A stretch of 64,000 nt of DNA from CAUZIZ01 sp965219005 (GTDB lineage: Bacteria; Acidobacteriota; UBA6911; RPQK01; JAJDTT01), in assembly GCA_965219005.1 (NCBI GenBank), contig CBDCMS010000004.1, forward strand, positions 2,418,001-2,482,000, written 5' to 3'. The stretch's first letter is position 1, and each line of letters begins with the position of its first letter. The position numbers and the translations under genes were made by a program. The notes under the pieces were generated by a model. The model was given only the letters and a program-made list of their open reading frames with translations. It made no database searches and had not been told where the DNA came from. Positions 45,443 to 53,699 of this stretch are shown piece by piece.

Positions 45443-45590
45443 TCAGCAAACATCCACGGCGAAACCGATCCGAAACGCTTCCGGAGCCTGATTCGACGGG
45501 ATTCTCCCTGCCAGGGCAGACCGAAGCACTCACCTCTGTTAAGATCCCAGCCGAGTTCTGAACAGACCAAAGGACGCAAGGAGGTGGATC

Positions 45591-46343
45591 GTGGAGACGA
45601 GTCTGATTGGGCGAACCGCGCTGATCACAGGTGGTGGAACTGGAATCGGAGCTGCTATTGCACAGGGGATGGCAGCCGAGGGGGCCAACGTCGTCGTCAA
45701 CTACAGCCGCAGTGAGCAAGAGGCCACGGAAACAGTCTCCGCGATCAAAAGTCAGGGCGGTAGGGCAATTGCGGTCCGCTGTGATGTGAGCCAGTCGGAG
45801 CAAGTCCGAGCAATGTTTCAGCGGGCCGTCGAGGAATACGGCCGCGTGGACATCTTGGTGAATAACGCCGGCCTGGTGCCCCCGAAACTGAGTACGGCGA
45901 ACATGCCCGAAGACATCTGGGAAAAGACAATCGCAGTGAACCTAAAGGGAGTCTTCCTTTGCTCCCAGGCAGCGATTGCGCAACTACCCGACAAGATTGG
46001 CCGCATCATCAACATCACCTCGATCGGCGCATTCTCGGGAAAGGGAGGACCCGCCTACGGTCCCTCCAAAGCAGCGGTTAACGCTCTGACACGAGACATG
46101 GCCTATGAGCTTGGCCCCCGTGGAATCACCGTTAACGCAATCGCCCCCGGCATCATCGACACACGTATTCACCGTGATGGTACTCCACCCGACCAATACG
46201 CCAAACTGATCGAGCTGATTCCGCTGGGACGGGATGGCAAGGTCGACGATCTAGTGGGTTTGGCCGTACTGCTGGCCTCCGACGCTGGGAGCTTCATCAC
46301 GGGTGACATCATTCACGTCAACGGTGGGATGTTGATGCACTGA
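45591..46343 (+). CDS. Short-chain dehydrogenase/reductase (FabG-like)
   Basis: The product has 250 residues. The start is GTG at 45591, with AAGGAGG seven bases upstream. Classical SDR motifs are GGGTGIGAAIA, NNAGLVPPK near residue 87, NITSIGAFSG with the catalytic serine, YGPSK near 154, and GDIIHVNGG at the end. The substrate is unknown, with sugars or 3-ketoacyl compounds possible. It lies between the IS91-type remnant and a convergent hydroxypyruvate-isomerase-like gene. Confidence 0.92.
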   Translation: METSLIGRTALITGGGTGIGAAIAQGMAAEGANVVVNYSRSEQEATETVSAIKSQGGRAIAVRCDVSQSEQVRAMFQRAVEEYGRVDILVNNAGLVPPKLSTANMPEDIWEKTIAVNLKGVFLCSQAAIAQLPDKIGRIINITSIGAFSGKGGPAYGPSKAAVNALTRDMAYELGPRGITVNAIAPGIIDTRIHRDGTPPDQYAKLIELIPLGRDGKVDDLVGLAVLLASDAGSFITGDIIHVNGGMLMH

Positions 46344-46378
46344 AATCAGATCAACGCTTGTCTCTTACCTCTTCAGCT

Positions 46379-47152
46379 TCACGAAAACGCCGTTCGGAAA
46401 CGCTCCATAGCCCGGTAATCATCGCCTTCCGGAAACGCTTCCATTCCCACATGCCCGGCGTAGCCAACTTCGCGCAGCGCTTGCGCGACACGCGGATAAT
46501 TGATCTCACCCGTGCCTGGTTCATGTCGGCCCGGTACATCCGCCACGTGGACATAGCCAAGGTGGCTCGCTGCTTGACGGATGAGTTCGATCACATTGCC
46601 TTCTTCGACCTGAGCGTGATAGATATCCAACAGCAGTTTGATACGCGGACTGCCCACTTCCTCGATCAACCGTAGCCCGTCTTCGACCAACGGAAGCGGG
46701 TATCCGGCGTGGTCGACTTTCGTGTTCAGCACTTCGAAGCTGAAGTTAACGTCGTGTTTCTCGGCCAATTCGGCCAATCGGCAACAGGACTTGTAGGCCG
46801 TGATCCACATCGTGGCCGGATGCTGAGCAATCGAATGAACGATCTTCCCCTCTGCGCTGATCTCTCCGGTGGCAATCGCCAGGTTCCGGCAGCCGAGTTG
46901 AGCGGCAACGTCAAGGTTGTACCGGACTCCCTCGAAGAAGCTCTTCACACCGTCCGGGTGCACGATGCTTCCCTGGCGCCAACCCGGTAGGGAGCTGATC
47001 GTGATGTTTGAATCGGCAGCGATTTCGCCCAGTGCGTTATCCTCCCAACCCCAAAGATCGACCAAGAAGCCAGCACGCGCAATCTCACGCACACGCTGGA
47101 GAAAAGGAAGGCCTTGTAGAAAGGTGCCTGCGCAGACTGAAAGTTGAAACAT
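46379..47152 (-). CDS. Hydroxypyruvate isomerase-like TIM-barrel protein
   Basis: The product has 257 residues, the usual length for Hyi. Family hallmarks are FEVLNTKVDHAGYPLP near residue 138 with the first catalytic glutamate and metal ligands, LLLDIYHAQVEEGNVIELIR near 173, HVADVPGRHEPGTGEINYPR near 204, and a late EAFPEG with the second glutamate. It interconverts hydroxypyruvate and tartronate semialdehyde in glyoxylate metabolism, or a related 2-/3-keto sugar. No gcl or glxR gene is adjacent, so the exact substrate is open. Confidence 0.9.
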   Translation of the reverse strand: MFQLSVCAGTFLQGLPFLQRVREIARAGFLVDLWGWEDNALGEIAADSNITISSLPGWRQGSIVHPDGVKSFFEGVRYNLDVAAQLGCRNLAIATGEISAEGKIVHSIAQHPATMWITAYKSCCRLAELAEKHDVNFSFEVLNTKVDHAGYPLPLVEDGLRLIEEVGSPRIKLLLDIYHAQVEEGNVIELIRQAASHLGYVHVADVPGRHEPGTGEINYPRVAQALREVGYAGHVGMEAFPEGDDYRAMERFRTAFS

Positions 47153-47314
47153 GGGTTTATTCCGGTTTGTCGAGCATCCTGTATCCGACCTTACACTCTG
47201 ATGGCGACCGGGCGCGTCACATCGCGTCGCGGAACCGGCCCAACCTATCCACCAGCGTCTTGAATTCTAGGTTCACGTCTACGCCAACAAGAATCACCAA
47301 CACCAAGCGAGGTC

Positions 47315-47493
47315 AATCCCAACGGGATTGCGTATTCCAGCCCAGGGTTTCCCAACCCTGGGTGAGAGATTCAACCCCTTAATAATCAACCCTGCAAGGG
47401 TTGCGTCCTGACCCGGTCGTTGCCCTTTTGTACGCAACCCATTCAGGGTTGGAATCCAGGGGCGACGCCGTTGAACCAGGGTTCGGAAACCCT
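47315..47493. repeat. Cluster of five REP-like hairpins
   Basis: Five short inverted repeats follow one another: AATCCC-AAC-GGGATT (47315-47329), CCCAGGGTT-TCCC-AACCCTGGG (47341-47362), CAACCCT-GCA-AGGGTTG (47387-47403), CAACCC-ATTCA-GGGTTG (47435-47451) and AGGGTT-CGGA-AACCCT (47478-47493). The shared core is AACCCTGG or its complement. No gene is seen from 47153 to the IS110 leader. Confidence 0.82.
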
Positions 47494-47540
47494 TATATGT
47501 GTTATTTGTTGAAAGGAATTCGGGTCAGAACGTCTGATCC

Positions 47541-47610
47541 GAGCCGACCACGAGATCGTGAAACCCTCGGTCCGTCGAGACCGGAGCCCAGCGAGATCCG
47601 TGGTCGGCCC
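47541..47610 (+). ncRNA. Candidate IS110 bridge RNA, strong stem-loop
   Basis: GCCGACCACG (47543-47552) pairs exactly with CGTGGTCGGC (47599-47608). The stem extends inward by GATC (47554-47557) with GATC (47595-47598) after one bulged A, giving 14 pairs. The enclosed loop forms a second hairpin, CTCGGTC (47566-47572) with GACCGGAG (47579-47586). It lies 72 bp before the transposase start, where IS110 elements encode the bridge RNA that recognises donor and target DNA. The true RNA is probably longer, reaching towards 47680. Confidence 0.6.
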
Positions 47611-47681
47611 ATTTCATGTCAACCCGAACAGTCGCCTGGGCCTCCGTCAAAGAGAGAGCCCGAATATAAGGAAGGGTCTCC

Positions 47682-48671
47682 ATGAAACAACTCAAAGGTA
47701 ATCCTATCAACAAAACTTGGATGAGTCAGCCCGCAGCGGGCATTGATGTCAGTAAGGATCGGCTGGATCTGTGTCTGCTGCCAGGGGAGGAACACTCGGA
47801 GCACTCCAACGAGGGGGAAGGAATCGCAGAAATCCTCAGCCGTCTGGAGGGGATCGCGGGATTGGTCTCGGTGGTGGTGGAAGCCTCGGGGGGTTATGAG
47901 AAGCGGGTCCTGAGAGAGCTCAATGAGGCGGGGATCCCCGTCTGTTGCGTGAATCCTCGACAAGCTCGAGACCTGGCGAAGGGTCTGGGAATCCTGGCCA
48001 AGAATGATCGTCTGGATGCCCACGTCCTGGGGCGTTGTGGGCAGCTGGGGATTCATCGTATCAGTAAGCAGGAAACCGCGTACTATCAGCAGTTACAAGC
48101 CTACAATCGCAGACGCCGGCAACTGATTGAGTGTCGTAAGATCGAGCGGACTCGTCGCCATCAGTATGAGGATCAGGAGCTGCGTCAAGGAGTGGAGCGA
48201 ATCCTTGGCCTGCTGGATCAAGAACTGAAAGAGGTTGAGCAGAAGGTGGAGGAATTGCTGCGGCTCGATGCCGAGCTACTTCGGCGCCAGGAGGTGGTGC
48301 AAAGCTGCCCGGGGATAGGGGAGCGAAGCAGTCAGATCGTGGTGTGTGAGCTGCCTGAGTTGGGCAGGGTCAATCGCAGAGAAGTCGCTTCCCTGGTGGG
48401 ATTGGCCCCTTGGGATCAGGACAGCGGCGAGGGACTCCAGCCTCGTGCCATCTGGGGAGGACGGCGTCAACTCCGTAATCAGCTCTACATGTGCACGCTC
48501 TCAGCGATCCGACACAATCCGCAGATTCGAACCTTCTACAATCGCCTTGTCGCCTCCGGAAAAGAGCCTAAAGTGGCCCTGATAGCGTCCATGAGAAAGC
48601 TCCTCGTCACGCTCAACACGATGGTCAAAAACGATGATCTTTGGAGAGCACCGTTAGCGGCAGAATCTTGA
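47682..48671 (+). CDS. IS110-family transposase (DEDD recombinase)
   Basis: The product has 329 residues and is apparently intact. The N-terminal RuvC-like domain carries the DEDD acids: Asp 22 in AGIDVSKDRLDLCLL, Glu 67 in VVVEASGGYEKRV, and Asp 109 and Asp 112 in AKNDRLDAHVL. A coiled-coil linker spans about residues 150-200. The C-terminal Tnp domain starts with VVQSCPGIGERSSQIVVCEL, continues with VASLVGLAPWDQDSG and RRQLRNQLYMCTLSAIRHN, and holds the serine thought to act in strand exchange. It would excise and insert the element guided by the bridge RNA. Confidence 0.94.
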   Translation: MKQLKGNPINKTWMSQPAAGIDVSKDRLDLCLLPGEEHSEHSNEGEGIAEILSRLEGIAGLVSVVVEASGGYEKRVLRELNEAGIPVCCVNPRQARDLAKGLGILAKNDRLDAHVLGRCGQLGIHRISKQETAYYQQLQAYNRRRRQLIECRKIERTRRHQYEDQELRQGVERILGLLDQELKEVEQKVEELLRLDAELLRRQEVVQSCPGIGERSSQIVVCELPELGRVNRREVASLVGLAPWDQDSGEGLQPRAIWGGRRQLRNQLYMCTLSAIRHNPQIRTFYNRLVASGKEPKVALIASMRKLLVTLNTMVKNDDLWRAPLAAES

Positions 48672-48758
48672 TAATGCTTGACAAAACCAACACAGTCGCT
48701 GGGCTGAAATACGGAATCCCTTCAGGATTCACCTCCTTCGTATGAATTCAGGGCGCCA

Positions 48759-49505
48759 TCAATCCAGAAGTTGACGCCAATCTTCAAAATCACCCCGAAC
48801 CGGATCGTAGCCGGACGGTTCCGGCACTACGATGGTTGGGCGTCCTGCGTTAGGTGTCGGCATCGGAAACGTCACCGTGTGATGCCGCGGAAAGACCACC
48901 GGATCACGTCCGCGCAGCTCGAGAAAAGGCTCGAGACGCGTCATCCGTCGCTTGATACCGGAGACGGGCGGCAAGTTGTAATGCATCGGTACGATCCACG
49001 TCGGATCCAAGACGTCGATCATCGGGTCCAGTTCGTCGAAGCGGATCGTCAATCCTTCGCCAGTCAGGGCCAGCAGGACGTCACAGTGCCCGGCAAACGG
49101 CGCCAGCTGGTCGGCGGTCAGTCCATAGCCCAGGTCCCCCATGTGCAGAAACCAAAAATCGCCGCCCTTCATTGCATACAGCGCGTTGTCATCTGCGCCG
49201 TCCGGATGATCCGACGCCTCAGCGGCTTCCAGCGCGACCAACGGCTCGCCGCCGATTTCCGCTGCGGTGATGCCGCGAGCCACGTCGAGGGCATTGATCA
49301 CTTTCGGATCGCCCTCGACGAGTCCCACGTTGGCATGGGCGATATCGGTCAGGGAACTGACAATGACCGTCTCCGCTGCGATCCGCCGCCGGTCGTCCTC
49401 GAGCCCGATCGCTGCTGGTGTGTAGGGATCCATGGCTATCGCCGCCGCCCCGTCTTGCCAGAGCCGAAAACACGCCATGCCGACCCACTCGAGATGAACT
49501 GCCAT
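48759..49505 (-). CDS. Metallo-beta-lactamase-fold protein lacking the usual metal motif
   Basis: The product has 248 residues from ATG 49505, with GAGGGG eight bases upstream; the open frame further upstream overlaps the neighbouring gene and is not needed. The fold is seen in HLEWVGMACFRLWQDGAAAIA at the start, KGGDFWFLHMGDLGYGLTAD in the middle, and WIVPMHYNLPP near the end, as in UlaG/YtkL-like proteins. The normal HxHxDH metal motif is replaced by VSSLTDIAHANVG, so catalysis is doubtful or changed. It ends a minus-strand group with the TIM-barrel epimerase gene 49 bp upstream. Confidence 0.82.
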   Translation of the reverse strand: MAVHLEWVGMACFRLWQDGAAAIAMDPYTPAAIGLEDDRRRIAAETVIVSSLTDIAHANVGLVEGDPKVINALDVARGITAAEIGGEPLVALEAAEASDHPDGADDNALYAMKGGDFWFLHMGDLGYGLTADQLAPFAGHCDVLLALTGEGLTIRFDELDPMIDVLDPTWIVPMHYNLPPVSGIKRRMTRLEPFLELRGRDPVVFPRHHTVTFPMPTPNAGRPTIVVPEPSGYDPVRGDFEDWRQLLD

Positions 49506-49554
49506 CAATATCCCCTCAGGGCGCAGCAGATGGAGGTGGCTGGGAAAAGGGCAT

Positions 49555-50571
49555 TCACTCTTCTCCGCGATCCATGGCAAGGCCGCCAGCACGCTCCATG
49601 CCGACGTGCTCCCACCACTTCGCGCCCGGCGGGTGTTCGAGCACCAGCGGCTTGAGAAAGGCAAGGGACTTTCTCAACCCTTCCTCGACGTCGATGAATT
49701 CGCATTCCATCTCGACGGAGATGACATGGTCGTAGCCGATAAGGCGTAGCGTCGTAATAAACTCTGTCCACTCGGTTGCGCCGTGCCCCCAACCTGAGAG
49801 CGTATAGTTCCAGGAGCGGTCAGCGGGATTCTCCGGAGTGCTGTTGTCCATCAGGCCCTTGAGGCGGATATGGTGCTGATGCAGGCTAATATCCTTGGCG
49901 TGCACGTGCTGTACGACATCTCCCAGGTAGCGGACTGCCTCGCTCGGGTCGATGCCCTGATACCACAAATGCGAAATGTCAAAGTTACACGCTGCCACAG
50001 GGCCGATCTCGTCGCGCAATCGCATCATCAGCGACGGGTTGTAGATCATATCTCCGCCGTGCATCTCGAAACAGATGGTCACTCCATGATCCGCCGCGAT
50101 CTTTCCGTGTTCACGCCAGTAGGGGAGAAGCCGCTTTTCCCATTGCCACTCGAGAGTGTCGCGCAGATGGGGCCACTCGGCAAACGTTACCCAGTTTGGT
50201 GCACGATCACCTTCAGCCCCTTCCGGCAGGCCCGACAACAGCGTGATACGCTTGACGTTTGCCATCTCCATGAACTCACAGGTCGTGCGAAACTCGCGAG
50301 AATACTGCTCGGCCACCCGCTTGTCCGGCATCAATGGCGCGCCGTGACCACCCAAAGCACTCACCTCGAGCTCGTTTTCGGCAAACCGATCCTGCCAGCG
50401 GCGGACCTCGCCGGGGTCCTTGATCAACATTTCGGGATTGCAAAACTTCTTGTTCCAGAGTCCGCACGCTCCAACTTCGACCGCCTCGAAACCGAGGTCG
50501 CGTGCGTATCGCAGCCCTTCCCCCGCTGTCTCGAAGTGCAGCAGATTCTGTGAGATGACCGCGAGTTTCAT
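49555..50571 (-). CDS. Sugar phosphate isomerase/epimerase (xylose-isomerase-like TIM barrel)
   Basis: The product has 338 residues, with AGGAG about eight bases before the ATG. The barrel shows ARDLGFEAVEVGACGLWNKK near residue 24, ICFEMHGGDMIYNPSLMMRL with a metal-ligand glutamate, ACNFDISHLWYQGIDPSEAV near 195, VQHVHAKDISLHQHH near 217, and VISVEMECEFIDVEEGL near the end. These place Glu, Asp, His and Glu ligands as in the AP endonuclease 2/xylose isomerase superfamily. It likely isomerises or epimerises a sugar; the substrate is unknown. It lies in a minus-strand operon with the CehA-type gene 41 bp upstream. Confidence 0.9.
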   Translation of the reverse strand: MKLAVISQNLLHFETAGEGLRYARDLGFEAVEVGACGLWNKKFCNPEMLIKDPGEVRRWQDRFAENELEVSALGGHGAPLMPDKRVAEQYSREFRTTCEFMEMANVKRITLLSGLPEGAEGDRAPNWVTFAEWPHLRDTLEWQWEKRLLPYWREHGKIAADHGVTICFEMHGGDMIYNPSLMMRLRDEIGPVAACNFDISHLWYQGIDPSEAVRYLGDVVQHVHAKDISLHQHHIRLKGLMDNSTPENPADRSWNYTLSGWGHGATEWTEFITTLRLIGYDHVISVEMECEFIDVEEGLRKSLAFLKPLVLEHPPGAKWWEHVGMERAGGLAMDRGEE

Positions 50572-50612
50572 TCTGTGCTCCTGTGCGTTTGTGATTGTTT
50601 AGTTGACGATTC

Positions 50613-52847
50613 TCATCGGGCCGTAGTACGAAGAACTCTCTCCTGTGCATGGATTCGTCTGAGCTCCTCGTAGGTCTGTTCCGCTACGGTTACCCGCTGC
50701 AATAACTCCGGACCCTGTTGCGCCAGCCTCTCGAGCTGCCACCACTCCCAAACGTTGCCATCCGCATCTTTGGTTCTTGCTGGGTGCTCCAGGACCTCCG
50801 CCACCATCTTTCGTACTCGGACCAGGCTCGCAAGCCTCTTGTCAATCAGCTTGCCGACCTCCTCCTGTTTCCAGAAGCGCAGGGGGTTGCGCACCACGTA
50901 GACAGGGGTGGTATGCGCCTTCGATCCGTCGCTGCCTTCGGCTCGAGCGGCGATCCAGTAACCGTCGTCTGCGCCCAGTTCAAAGCTGGTTGTCAGTTCT
51001 TTCTCACCAGAGTTATCGGCGTCGACACGCTGAACCACTTCTCCATGCCGGACAATCTCCAGTCGTGTCGGTGTCATCCGTTCGGGATCTCCCCAAGTTC
51101 GAGCATTCACACGCAACTTGCGATCCCCCTCGACCGTGACTTCATCCCCGGGGAGTGCTCCATCGACAGCGAACTCGATCATAGGACCATTCGTCACGAA
51201 TGTCCTTCCTTGCCCGAAGGCCTTGAACCACGAATCCGCGCTAAAGGGCTGTGTGCCAAGAAAGGCGTAGACTCGCTCCTCACCCACCGTTCCAGCAAAA
51301 GGAGCGTCGGATCCGGCCGAAGCCGTCAACTTGAAACCGAGATTGAGAAACTCATAGTAGATCTCAGTACCCAGAACAGCGACCTGCATTATCTCGACAA
51401 AGTCGACTCTATTCCCAGGAATGTTGATGCTCATGTCCAGCTCGGCGTGGGAGTACTTGTGGCCATGTGCGTAGCCGGCCAGCCCACCCTGTTTGCGGAA
51501 GGTATCCAAAACCCAGTCGTATAAGAAGTAGCGACTGGTGTCGTGCACCATGCTGGTGATGTTCATACCGAGGATATGGCCCAATCGCTGCCCGCCATGG
51601 GTGCGAGGACCTTCCTGTCCGGGGGACAGGATGAACTCGCCGTCGATGATCCTGTACTGGGGGCCAAAGCCGCGCTGCTCGAAGAAGGTTCGACTGACGT
51701 CACCCATTCTGGCAACGTTGACCAGGTGTACATCTTCCGCCTGCACCCAGGTCATGAGTCGTCGAGCATCATCGTCGCTCATTATCCTGAAGTGCACATG
51801 GTCGTCACCCGAGAACCATCCACGTGCGGGCATGTCGACCCAGCGTCGGGGCGTGTAGGTTTTCTCCAGAGCCTTTCCCTCCGGCACCGAGATGGAGTCA
51901 AAGATCGGAACGTGCTCCAATCCGCGGCGGATGGTAATTTCCCACTCTCCTGGTTGGACCGACATGTCAAGGGGTCCCGGTACACACCAATAGTGTCCAC
52001 GAAGCCGCCCGGGCAAGTAGGCCATTCGCCGACTCGAAGTTCTCCCTTGACCGTCAAACTGAGACGTGAAGTCGACGGCGTTGCTGGGTCTATAGTCGAG
52101 GCCATCGGTCTTCCACACCAAACGGACCATGGCGGGTGTTGGCCGGCCCGTGTCCGGCGACAGGATATTGATCTTCAGCCGGGCGGGCTTCGGTACCTGG
52201 ACATCCAACGGCCACCTGACCCGTCCCAGAGTCTTACTTCGAAATTCAAAGAGGAGGGATGTTCTTCCCACAGGAACGTCAGTGAGACTCACCAGCGCCC
52301 AAGTGGTTCCTTGCGGGGCGACTTCGATAGCAATTGGACCCGAGTTCTCAGTCACCGCCAGGGTGTAATCAATCATGAAGTAATGGTGCTCCCCTTCTCC
52401 CCTCACAATCCGAAGTAGCAAGCCTCCTACGTTTCCGGGTAGGAGCACGGGTATCCGAGAAGCCTGGTTGGACCTATCGGGCGCAAGATCTACGGTTACC
52501 GTCGAGGGCACTCCGTGCAATAGGGTGACCAGCCGTTCTTCCTGCGCATCGGCTGCTGCTTCTGAGTCACTCCTGGCCGGTTCAGTGTCCGCTTCTTTCC
52601 TAGCAGTCACCGATTCGCGCAGGTTGCGGTTGAGCGAGTCCAACTCTACCAACGTCGTCTCCTCGAATAGGTAGGTGTGCCTACGTAGCAGTGTGCCTAC
52701 GAAGTCGACTGGATCTGACGACAAGTGTTTTGCGGATGAGAAGCCGGTAGTACAGAGGAGTAGAAGCGCTACGAGTACAGCTGTCGACCCACTTGTTCTC
52801 CAGCGAATTGATTCCCTGACGTCTGAACCGGCGCGGAGTAGATTCAT
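50613..52847 (-). CDS. CehA/McbA-type metallohydrolase, exported
   Basis: The product has 744 residues with a signal peptide (TAVLVALLLLCTTGFSSA). The N-terminal 300 residues are beta-rich. The PHP-like metallohydrolase domain starts with GWFSGDDHVHFRIMSDDDAR near residue 345, continues with GGLAGYAHGHKYSHAELDMS and KLTASAGSDAPFAGTVGEE, as in the carbaryl hydrolase CehA and McbA. The C-terminus is a charged helical region. It hydrolyses ester, amide or phosphoester bonds with bound metals; the natural substrate is unknown. The start overlaps the stop of the upstream gene by 4 bp (ATGA). Confidence 0.86.
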   Translation of the reverse strand: MNLLRAGSDVRESIRWRTSGSTAVLVALLLLCTTGFSSAKHLSSDPVDFVGTLLRRHTYLFEETTLVELDSLNRNLRESVTARKEADTEPARSDSEAAADAQEERLVTLLHGVPSTVTVDLAPDRSNQASRIPVLLPGNVGGLLLRIVRGEGEHHYFMIDYTLAVTENSGPIAIEVAPQGTTWALVSLTDVPVGRTSLLFEFRSKTLGRVRWPLDVQVPKPARLKINILSPDTGRPTPAMVRLVWKTDGLDYRPSNAVDFTSQFDGQGRTSSRRMAYLPGRLRGHYWCVPGPLDMSVQPGEWEITIRRGLEHVPIFDSISVPEGKALEKTYTPRRWVDMPARGWFSGDDHVHFRIMSDDDARRLMTWVQAEDVHLVNVARMGDVSRTFFEQRGFGPQYRIIDGEFILSPGQEGPRTHGGQRLGHILGMNITSMVHDTSRYFLYDWVLDTFRKQGGLAGYAHGHKYSHAELDMSINIPGNRVDFVEIMQVAVLGTEIYYEFLNLGFKLTASAGSDAPFAGTVGEERVYAFLGTQPFSADSWFKAFGQGRTFVTNGPMIEFAVDGALPGDEVTVEGDRKLRVNARTWGDPERMTPTRLEIVRHGEVVQRVDADNSGEKELTTSFELGADDGYWIAARAEGSDGSKAHTTPVYVVRNPLRFWKQEEVGKLIDKRLASLVRVRKMVAEVLEHPARTKDADGNVWEWWQLERLAQQGPELLQRVTVAEQTYEELRRIHAQERVLRTTAR

Positions 52848-53497
52848 CTCTCATTCCCTTGAGCTGGATAATGGAAGCGGAACACACGGAGCTTCCCTGA
52901 ACTACGAACCGGAGAGGCGTAGTGTATCGATGCCAGACGTAGGCCGTCCCGACCTCCCGTCCCAGGGGAGCACAATGCCGGCGCCTCCGACCAGAGCCGA
53001 TCCTCCAGTTCAAGGATCCTCGCCGCGAGGGGAAAGCGCGGCGCGCGGGCGAAGTAAAAAAGTCGCAACTTGAAGGGATGGGAACCGGACCGATTATTCC
53101 CCAAGAGGTCTGGTTCAGGATTGTAAAGTTGAAAAGTCTCGAGCTCACGACCGTCAGCTTGGAGTCGAATCCTTTCTACAAGTCTGCGAGGCGTTCCTGC
53201 CACGAATGTGGCAAGTTCGGCGCTAGAGATCGTCCCATCCTGGTCCCTGTCCATTCGATGTCGTTCAGCCTGCGCATACTTGCCATGGAAGGTCAGCTCG
53301 ACTTCCAAATCAATATTGCCCGTCGCTACTGCGATCGCGACGCGATGTTCAACCAGCTCCTCGAGGGTTCCGTGGCCGGCCGCGCCGCGAGAGGTCCAAG
53401 TGAAAAGAAGGAGAGCAAATGTCAAAGCGCGAAACAGGGGTCCATGCGAGTGTCCAACAGCACGCCTTGATCGCGACGACAAGTGAGGAATGACCAT
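52844..53497 (-). CDS. Exported EF-hand protein resembling NicO-associated periplasmic domain
   Basis: The product has 217 residues from the ATG at 53497, with GGGAG upstream. A hydrophobic signal lies at about residues 22-38 (LFRALTFALLLFTWTSRGAA). The mature part begins HGTLEELVEHRVAIAVATGN, then VELTFHGKYAQAERHRMDRD with one EF-hand loop DRDQDGTISSAEL near residue 90. This order, strand pair then EF-hand, resembles the periplasmic domain found with NicO/HupE nickel-cobalt transporters, but no transporter helices follow. It is translationally coupled to the CehA-type gene (4-bp overlap). The function is not known. Confidence 0.72.
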   Translation of the reverse strand: MVIPHLSSRSRRAVGHSHGPLFRALTFALLLFTWTSRGAAGHGTLEELVEHRVAIAVATGNIDLEVELTFHGKYAQAERHRMDRDQDGTISSAELATFVAGTPRRLVERIRLQADGRELETFQLYNPEPDLLGNNRSGSHPFKLRLFYFARAPRFPLAARILELEDRLWSEAPALCSPGTGGRDGLRLASIHYASPVRSSGKLRVFRFHYPAQGNER

Positions 53498-53699
53498 TTG
53501 CTCCCGGCGCAGATCCTGGGAAAGCGGAGGTACCAACCCTTCGTTCCATCCGATTCTCTCACAAGAGGACCTCGAGATTACAGTCTCCGCTACTCCCCGG
53601 AGGCTGTGGTGCCTGGCCGACGATCAGGAGGATTCGAAAGGGCTTCCTGCCCCAGCGGATCCGGTCATCGTACAATAGTGAGATCAGGCCGATGCTAGA

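Larger units (their letters stand above)
47521..48743 (+). mobile_element. IS110-family insertion sequence (ends approximate)
   Basis: The element has a single transposase gene with about 160 bp of structured leader and a short 3' flank. IS110 elements lack terminal inverted repeats, so the exact ends cannot be read. GAATTCGGG at 47516 and GAATTCAGGG at 48744 might mark the insertion site, but the match is short. The long leader and short 3' side fit the IS110 rather than the IS1111 subgroup. Confidence 0.6.

Noticed and set aside
47315..47493. CRISPR array
   Set aside because: The units are hairpins of different length with no regular repeat and spacer spacing, and no cas genes are near.
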